Of a stretch of 64,000 nucleotides of DNA, positions 58,873 through 64,000 are shown piece after piece. Made by a program: the position numbers and the translations under genes. The notes below the pieces were generated by a model, which ran no database searches, was not told the origin of the DNA, and was given only the letters and a program-made list of their open reading frames with translations. Where the stretch lies: positions 1-64,000 of the forward strand of contig NZ_MBLO01000243.1 of NCBI RefSeq assembly GCF_001854805.1, in the 5' to 3' direction. Positions within the stretch are counted from its first letter, which is position 1. Every line of letters begins with the position of its first letter. The stretch comes from Pseudofrankia coriaricola (GTDB lineage Bacteria; Actinomycetota; Actinomycetes; Frankiales; Frankiaceae).

Positions 58873-59574
58873 TCACGTTCTCTGCGGGGTTGGCTGGGGC
58901 CGGGCGGCGCGGGCCTCTTCGGCGAGGGTCGCTTCCAGGGCGTGGCGGACGAGGGCGATAAGGGCCGCCCGGGTGGACGGCTGGTGGCGGGCGTCGCACA
59001 TGACCACCGGGTGCTCGATGTCGAGCGCCTTGCGCACGTCGGTGACCGGGTGGACGAGCGCGCCGTCGAACTGGTTGACGGCGACGACGAAGGGCAGCTT
59101 CCGGTCCTCGAAGAAGTCGATCGCGGCGAAGCAGTCGGGCAGGCGGCGGGTGTCGGCGAGCACGACCGCGCCGACCGCGCCGACCGTCAGCTCGTCCCAC
59201 ATGAACCAGAAGCGGTCCTGGCCGGGGGTGCCGAACAGGTAGAGGACGACGTCCTGCTCGGGCAGCGTGATCCGGCCGAAGTCCATCGCGACGGTCGTGG
59301 TGGTCTTCCCCGCGATCCTGCTGATGTCGTCGACGCCGACGCTCGCCGCGGTCATGTGCGCCTCGGTCGTCAGCGGCGGGATCTCGCTGACGGAGCCGAC
59401 GAACGTTGTCTTGCCGACCCCGAAACCACCGGCGATGATGATCTTCAACGGGGTGGTGGTGACATCCGGGTCGGCGTCCCCGCCGGCCGGGCCGTTCGGG
59501 AGGCCACCCGGGCGGGTCGGGCCATTCGGGGGGCCACCCGGGCGGGTCGGGCCGCTAGAGCCGCTGAAGGCCAT
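58873..59574 (-). CDS. cvnD: Conservon GTP-binding protein (CvnD-like), 233 aa
   Basis: Small Ras-like GTPase: P-loop IAGGFGVGKTTF, switch region TTTTVAMDFGR, and LYLFGTPGQDRFWFMW (G3 motif); NQFD serves as the base-recognition motif. In streptomycetes the four conservon proteins form a membrane-associated, eukaryote-like signalling complex. It overlaps the DUF742 gene by 20 bases. The first 35 residues are a Pro/Gly repeat (RPGGPPNG type). Confidence 0.93.
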   Translation of the reverse strand: MAFSGSSGPTRPGGPPNGPTRPGGLPNGPAGGDADPDVTTTPLKIIIAGGFGVGKTTFVGSVSEIPPLTTEAHMTAASVGVDDISRIAGKTTTTVAMDFGRITLPEQDVVLYLFGTPGQDRFWFMWDELTVGAVGAVVLADTRRLPDCFAAIDFFEDRKLPFVVAVNQFDGALVHPVTDVRKALDIEHPVVMCDARHQPSTRAALIALVRHALEATLAEEARAARPQPTPQRT

Positions 59575-59938
59575 CGAGCACCTTTCGGAGCAGTTCGGAA
59601 TCGGGCCGCCAGTCGGGGCGCTCGGGCCGGTGCACGACGACGAGACCGTCGCGGGCCATGTCGGCGACCAGCACCTGGGCTACACCCAGCGGCAGGTCAA
59701 GGCGCGCCGAGATCTCCGCGACGGACTGGAGCTGGCGGCACAGGAAGGCGATCTCACGCTGCTCGGGGGGCATACCGGCAGGTGGCCGCCGTGCGAGAGC
59801 CACCCCGTGCGAGGTGGTTGCCACCAGTGCGACCAGTTCCAACGCGCTGTGGGGCCGGGTACGCCCGCCCGTGACGGCGTAAGGGCGGACGACCGGTCCG
59901 GCTGCCTCGTCGGGCAGCTCCTCGTCGTCCCGAGGCAA
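59555..59938 (-). CDS. cvnC: DUF742 protein (CvnC-like), 127 aa
   Basis: Contains VVRPYAVTGGRTRP, EQREIAFLCRQLQSVAEISARLDLPLGVAQVLVADM and the ending LLRKVLDGLQRL, diagnostic of DUF742, a winged-helix-like component present in every conservon. It lies 16 bases after the roadblock gene and overlaps the GTPase gene. Confidence 0.93.
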   Translation of the reverse strand: MPRDDEELPDEAAGPVVRPYAVTGGRTRPHSALELVALVATTSHGVALARRPPAGMPPEQREIAFLCRQLQSVAEISARLDLPLGVAQVLVADMARDGLVVVHRPERPDWRPDSELLRKVLDGLQRL

Positions 59939-59954
59939 GGTGCACCCCCCTCCG

Positions 59955-60347
59955 TCAGACCTGGACGCGCATCGGCGGGGTCAGGACCTGGCCGGCGCGC
60001 GTCACGAGTCGGGCCATCTCAAAGGCGATCATCCCCGGGTCCGCGGCGGCGGAGGCGGCGACCGCCAGGCAGGAGCCCTCGCCGATCGCGGCGACGAACA
60101 GATAGCCGTCGTCCATTTCGACAATGGTCTGGCGAACATCCCCGCCGCTCATGTACCGGGACGCGCCGAGCGCGAGCGAGCGGAATCCGGAGGCGACGGC
60201 CGCGATGTGGTCGCCGCCCTCCCGGGAAAGGCCGGAGGAACGGGCCAGCTGTAGGCCGTCCGAGGACAGCGCCACCGCCCACTGGACGTCGGAGATACGC
60301 CTTTCCAGATCGTTCAGCAGGAATCCGAGATTACCGGTGGGAGGCAT
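59955..60347 (-). CDS. cvnB: Roadblock/LC7-domain protein (CvnB-like), 130 aa
   Basis: One roadblock/LC7 domain: GNLGFLLNDLERRISDVQWAVALSSDGL at the start and DDGYLFVAAIGEGSCLAV in the central strands. Such proteins act as regulators of small GTPases, in keeping with the CvnD partner. Its start overlaps the kinase gene's end by 17 bases. Confidence 0.94.
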   Translation of the reverse strand: MPPTGNLGFLLNDLERRISDVQWAVALSSDGLQLARSSGLSREGGDHIAAVASGFRSLALGASRYMSGGDVRQTIVEMDDGYLFVAAIGEGSCLAVAASAAADPGMIAFEMARLVTRAGQVLTPPMRVQV

Positions 60348-63309
60348 CGCCCATCCTTTCGTCGTCGCCGGGAAGCCCTTGGCGGAAGCCGGCCCGGAAT
60401 GAGGTGACCAGGTTGCGAGCCTTCTCGGGGTCCGGCCCGGGGCCCTTGGCTCCCGGCGTCGCCGCGGCGGCCACGCGCCGGCCGCCGCGCAGCTCCGCGG
60501 ACAGGTGCTCGCCGCGGCGGCGGTGCGGCAGGTGGCCGAGCGGCGGCTCGACCAGGCCCGCCGCCCCAGCCAGGCTGGTCGCCCCCGCCAGGGCCGACGG
60601 CCCCCCAGAGCCGGACGCGGCTCCCGGGGCGGGCGGAGCCTGCGGGCGCGGTGCGAACGGCGCGGCCGGCCTCGGCGTCGCTGGCCTCTGCGCAGCCGGC
60701 CTCTGCGCAGCCGGCCTCGGAGCGGCTGGCCTTGGCGCGGCCGGCCTCTGCCCGGCCGGTCCCGCCGCCGGGCTCTTCGGCCCCGCTGGCCCCGCCGGCC
60801 CGGTAGGCGTCGCGGGTCCCGTCGCCGTCGGTCCCGCCGGTGTCAGCGGTCCCGTCGGCGTCGGCGGTCCGGCTGGCGCCCCCGGTCCCGTTGACGCCCC
60901 CGGTCCCGTTGACGCGCCTGGCCCGGTGGGAGCGGCCGGCGGGCGCTGGGTGGGTCCGGACGGGGAGCCGACCGTGATCGGCGGGAGCTCGAGCGTGTTG
61001 CCCCAGTCGGCCCGGACGGCGTCGAACAGCGTCGGGCCCGTCGCGCCGGCGTCCGCGGGGTCCACCCCATCGGAACCCGCCCCGTCCGAGCCCGGCCGGC
61101 CAGCGCCGTTCGCGCCGTTCGCGTCGTCCGCGCCGGCGCCGTTCGAGCCGCCCGAGGTGGTCTCCCGCCGTGGCAGGGGGCGGAAGAAGCTCTCGCGAAC
61201 GGTGAGGACCTGCGACGGGTCGCCGTCGTAGCTGACGTCGAGGTCGTCGAGGTACGCCCCGTCGTCCGCGAGACCGTCGTCACCCGCACCGCTCCCCGTG
61301 GCGGCGAGACCGCCGTTGCCCACCGCGAACGGGTTCTCGTAGCCCACGCCGGCCGCGTCGAGGCGCTCCAGGGCGCTGATCCGGTCGAGCGCGGCGCGCA
61401 GCGGGTCGTCGACCACGGGCGGCACCGCCGCGCTGTCGTCGACGAGCACCTCCGAGGGCAGCAGCACGACCGCCGTGACACCGCCGTAGGCGCTGCGGGT
61501 CAGCTGCACGTCGATCCCGTGCCGGGCCGCCAGGTTCGCGACGACCCACAGGCCGAGCTTGTCGCCCTGCTGCTCCGGGTTGAACGGCGGCGGATCGGCC
61601 AGGCGCGCGTTGAGCTCGGTCATCGTCTCGGTGACGATCCCGATGCCGCGGTCGGAGATCTCGACCGCGACCCCGGTGCCGACCGGACTGCCGGACACCG
61701 TGACCATGGTGTTCTCCGGCGACATCTGGGTGGCGTTCTCCACCAGCTCGGCGAGCAGGTGGATGACGTCGCCGACGACCGGGCCGACGATGCGGATGTC
61801 GATGGCGGAGCTCACCTCGACCCGGGTGTAGGCCTCCACCTCGGCGACGGCGGCGCGCATCGCGTCGACCAGCTTCACCGGCGAGCGGAACACCCGGCTC
61901 GGCCGGCCGCCCGACAGCGCGATCTGGCCTTCGACCTCGCGGCGCATGCGGGTCGCCAGGTGGTCGAGCTTGAACAGCCGGTCGAGCATGTCCGGGTCCT
62001 GCTGGTCGCGCTCCAGGTCGGTGATCAGCTTCAGCTGGCGGTGGATCAGCGTCTGGCTGCGCCGCGCCAGGTTGCGCATCGAGGCGGACAGCGAGTGCTG
62101 CGCGGCGACCTCCGTCGCCGACTGGACGGCCGCCGAGTAGACCTCGCGCAGCGAGCGGGCGACGTCCCCGATCTCGTCGGCGGGTCCGCGCGCCGCGTTG
62201 TCCGCCCCGACGTCGGCGTCGACGGGGCGGCGGTCGCGGATCGCGGCCGTCACCGCGGGCAGCCGCTGCTCGGCCATGTCGAGGGCGTCCTCGCGCAGGG
62301 CCCGCAGCTGCCGGGCGAGCCGGCGCGCGATCATGACCGAGACGGCCACCGTCATCACCATCACGATGCCGGCGAGCAGACCAGCGAGCCACGCCCGGGT
62401 CCTGGCCGACGAGGCGAGAGTGCTGCTGCGATCGGCGAGGTCCAGGGTGATCTGTGCCTCGACGTTGCGCAGCTGGTCGATCTTCGCGTTGGCGGCGGCC
62501 AGCCAGTCGGTGCCGGTGACGTCGACGGTTCCGCCGGTCTGCGCGGCGCGCAGCGCCCGGTCCTGCAGGGCGGTCACCGGGCCCAGCGTCGGGCCGACGG
62601 CCTGGTCGTAGAGCTGGCGCTGGCCCTGGTCGGCGTAGACGTCGAACTGGCTGACCCAGGCCGCCTCGGCGCCGCTCGCGGCCCGGATGAGGCCGAAGTT
62701 GTCGGGGTCCAGGCGCTTCAGGATCAGCAGGATGCTGACATAGCCGCGCTGCTGGGCGGACTGCTCGGCGACGTTGCTGATCGCCGTCAGGGCGGCGACG
62801 GTGCGGACCACCTCGGGGTCGGTCGTGCCGACGCCGGCCTGGGCCGGGGTGACGCCGAGCCAGGCGCGCACGATGCCGTTGAAGACATCCGTGCCCGTTC
62901 CGGGCTTGAGCGCGTGCGTGTCGATCTGGCGGCGCAGGCCGGGCAGTTTGTCGGTCTGGGTCTCGGCGGCGTTGACGGCGGCGACCAGGCGCGGGTCGTC
63001 CGGCAGTGAACCGGCGACGCTCTTGACCTCCGCGTACGCCCGGTCCACCGGGGCGCGGGAGGCCCTGGTCTCCGCCTCCAGGGCGTGGTAGGCCGAGCCA
63101 ATGTAGGACGACGACGCGTAGCGCTCCTGCGACAACGCCCGGACCAGCGCATTCACCTTGATCGTCAGCTGGGCGGCGGCCTCGCTGCGGCTGGCCGCGT
63201 GCGCCGCGCCCGCCTGCCCGGTCACGAGCAGCGTGGCGAGCCCAGCGAGCGCCAGCAGCGGCACGACCAGTGCGACCGCCAACCGGTACCGAACCGGCCA
63301 GTTCTCCAT
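60331..63309 (-). CDS. cvnA: Conservon sensor kinase (CvnA-like) with nitrate/nitrite-sensing domain, 992 aa
   Basis: Membrane helix at residues 10-32, an extracytoplasmic NIT-type helical domain to about 320, a second helix (GLLAGIVMVMTVAVSVMIARR), a HAMP linker, a helix with RSQTLIHRQLKLITDLERD, and an ATPase domain with HLLAELVENATQMSPENT and GDKLGLWVVANLAARHGIDV. The final 280 residues are a disordered Pro/Ala tail with many repeats. It heads the operon. ATG at 63309 follows GGGAG; the open frame to 63642 lacks support. Confidence 0.93.
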   Translation of the reverse strand: MENWPVRYRLAVALVVPLLALAGLATLLVTGQAGAAHAASRSEAAAQLTIKVNALVRALSQERYASSSYIGSAYHALEAETRASRAPVDRAYAEVKSVAGSLPDDPRLVAAVNAAETQTDKLPGLRRQIDTHALKPGTGTDVFNGIVRAWLGVTPAQAGVGTTDPEVVRTVAALTAISNVAEQSAQQRGYVSILLILKRLDPDNFGLIRAASGAEAAWVSQFDVYADQGQRQLYDQAVGPTLGPVTALQDRALRAAQTGGTVDVTGTDWLAAANAKIDQLRNVEAQITLDLADRSSTLASSARTRAWLAGLLAGIVMVMTVAVSVMIARRLARQLRALREDALDMAEQRLPAVTAAIRDRRPVDADVGADNAARGPADEIGDVARSLREVYSAAVQSATEVAAQHSLSASMRNLARRSQTLIHRQLKLITDLERDQQDPDMLDRLFKLDHLATRMRREVEGQIALSGGRPSRVFRSPVKLVDAMRAAVAEVEAYTRVEVSSAIDIRIVGPVVGDVIHLLAELVENATQMSPENTMVTVSGSPVGTGVAVEISDRGIGIVTETMTELNARLADPPPFNPEQQGDKLGLWVVANLAARHGIDVQLTRSAYGGVTAVVLLPSEVLVDDSAAVPPVVDDPLRAALDRISALERLDAAGVGYENPFAVGNGGLAATGSGAGDDGLADDGAYLDDLDVSYDGDPSQVLTVRESFFRPLPRRETTSGGSNGAGADDANGANGAGRPGSDGAGSDGVDPADAGATGPTLFDAVRADWGNTLELPPITVGSPSGPTQRPPAAPTGPGASTGPGASTGPGAPAGPPTPTGPLTPAGPTATGPATPTGPAGPAGPKSPAAGPAGQRPAAPRPAAPRPAAQRPAAQRPATPRPAAPFAPRPQAPPAPGAASGSGGPSALAGATSLAGAAGLVEPPLGHLPHRRRGEHLSAELRGGRRVAAAATPGAKGPGPDPEKARNLVTSFRAGFRQGLPGDDERMGDASHR

Positions 63310-63718
63310 CTCGCTCCCATCGGCAGAAGCGCAACGACGACATTGGGGCCCTGGGGCAGAGGGCGGAGGAGCAGGGGCGGGACACGGAAGGCCGTGGGAA
63401 CGGCCGCGGGACACGGGCTCCCGCCGCGGGTGTGGAGCAGATACGCGGCGGGGCCAAAACATGGGGCCATGACGTGATAGAGGTGGATGTAGGTAACAAA
63501 AACGCGAAGGGGCAGGAGCGTTACGGACTTGAGAGCCAAGAGCCGCCGGGGCCGCGCCGGCACAGGAGGGGGGTGCACCGACGGCGCCGACAGGAACGGA
63601 GGGGGACGTGGCTGCGGCGAGGCGGCACCCCTTTCTCGCCATTGATTGCGGGTGCCGTCCCGAGCCCCGGCGGTGCAGCAGAAGCTAACCCGCCACGGAC
63701 CGCGCGGATAGGTCACCG

Positions 63719-63797
63719 AACGGTCCTATGTGGGACACGCGTCCTATAGGGGTCAGGATGAACGGTCCTATGTGGGACACGCGTCCTATAGGGGTCA
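63719..63797. repeat. Two exact 37-bp direct repeats upstream of the conservon
   Basis: Copies at 63719-63755 and 63761-63797 are identical and begin every 42 bases. Each starts AACGGTCCTATGTGGGACAC and contains GGAC-ACGC-GTCC and CCTATAGG inverted repeats. They lie about 410-490 bases before the cvnA start and have no coding potential. The rest of 63310-64000 holds no recognisable gene. Confidence 0.8.
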
Positions 63798-63865
63798 TAG
63801 AGGCGCCCATGTGGATAGTCCGTGCTCGTGTCGTGGTGTAGCGTGCCCGGCACACCCTTCGACCA

Positions 63866-63887
63866 GGCGTAGCGGCGCAGCTACGCC
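63866..63887. other. Perfect inverted repeat near the right edge
   Basis: GGCGTAGC and GCTACGCC flank a six-base spacer. It has no T-tract, so it is either a terminator stem for a gene beyond the window or a protein-binding site. Confidence 0.4.
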
Positions 63888-64000
63888 GATCGCCGACCGC
63901 TCAGACGGTCCACCCGCCCACCCGTCCCCACGTCCAACGGACCTCCGGTGGACGTCCGCTGGCGTCTTTACCCACTGCTTACCTACTGCCCCGCTTGCCT

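Overview
The window is very GC-rich, uses GTG and TTG starts often, and packs genes into ATGA/GTGA overlaps. It also carries a four-protein conservon (sensor kinase, roadblock, DUF742, Ras-like GTPase). This points to a soil actinobacterium, with a Frankia-like organism as my best guess. No RNA gene or CRISPR array was found.

Region by region. (1) 1-5.9 kb is a hemicellulose locus: a GH3 (cut by the left edge) and a GH2 glycosidase diverge from a LacI regulator and a GH43 beta-xylosidase, with matching CTAGC-type palindromes at both promoters. (2) 5.97-9.8 kb has an ABC exporter with a PhyH-type dioxygenase behind a divergent MarR gene. (3) 9.8-12.1 kb is a dying sugar locus: one intact LacI gene sits among remnants of a hydroxyacid dehydrogenase, a TIM-barrel isomerase/epimerase and a Gfo/Idh/MocA oxidoreductase, while three AAGCGCTT operators remain intact. 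(4) 12.26-20.5 kb is a uronate locus: fructuronate reductase, uronate isomerase, a LarA-type (nickel-pincer) epimerase and beta-glucuronidase, then a two-component system whose start overlaps the end of gusA. It uses TGGCAAnCGnTTGCCA palindromes. Mannonate dehydratase is absent here. The LarA homologue could epimerise D-mannonate to D-gluconate and so complete a different route. (5) 20.5-25.2 kb holds a Tat-exported beta-helix protein, a sulfatase and a LacI regulator with a double ACACGTGT operator, possibly for a sulfated glycan.

(6) 25.3-33.8 kb is accessory: an esterase, an IS5-type remnant, an XRE regulator, three aldo/keto reductases, a GntR remnant, a quinone oxidoreductase and a TetR regulator with its operator. 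(7) 34-39.1 kb has an MMPL transporter, a NarL-type two-component system and an MMPL fragment. (8) 39.1-43 kb has a gene-poor kilobase, a family A DNA polymerase and several remnants. (9) 43-46.4 kb is a secreted TAP-type peptidase with a two-component system. (10) 46.7-55.7 kb has a BenE transporter, an MFS exporter with a divergent XRE regulator, an aldo/keto reductase, an isopenicillin N synthase-like oxygenase, a GH63-like hydrolase and an NmrA-like protein.

(11) 56-63.3 kb is one long minus-strand operon. It encodes the conservon, two unrecognised proteins and a thioesterase-fold protein that has lost its nucleophilic serine. Two exact 37-bp direct repeats lie upstream.

Most of the left half is carbohydrate catabolism arranged as small LacI-controlled modules, each with its own palindrome type. 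Several modules are visibly eroding. All functional calls come from reading motifs by eye, without database searches.
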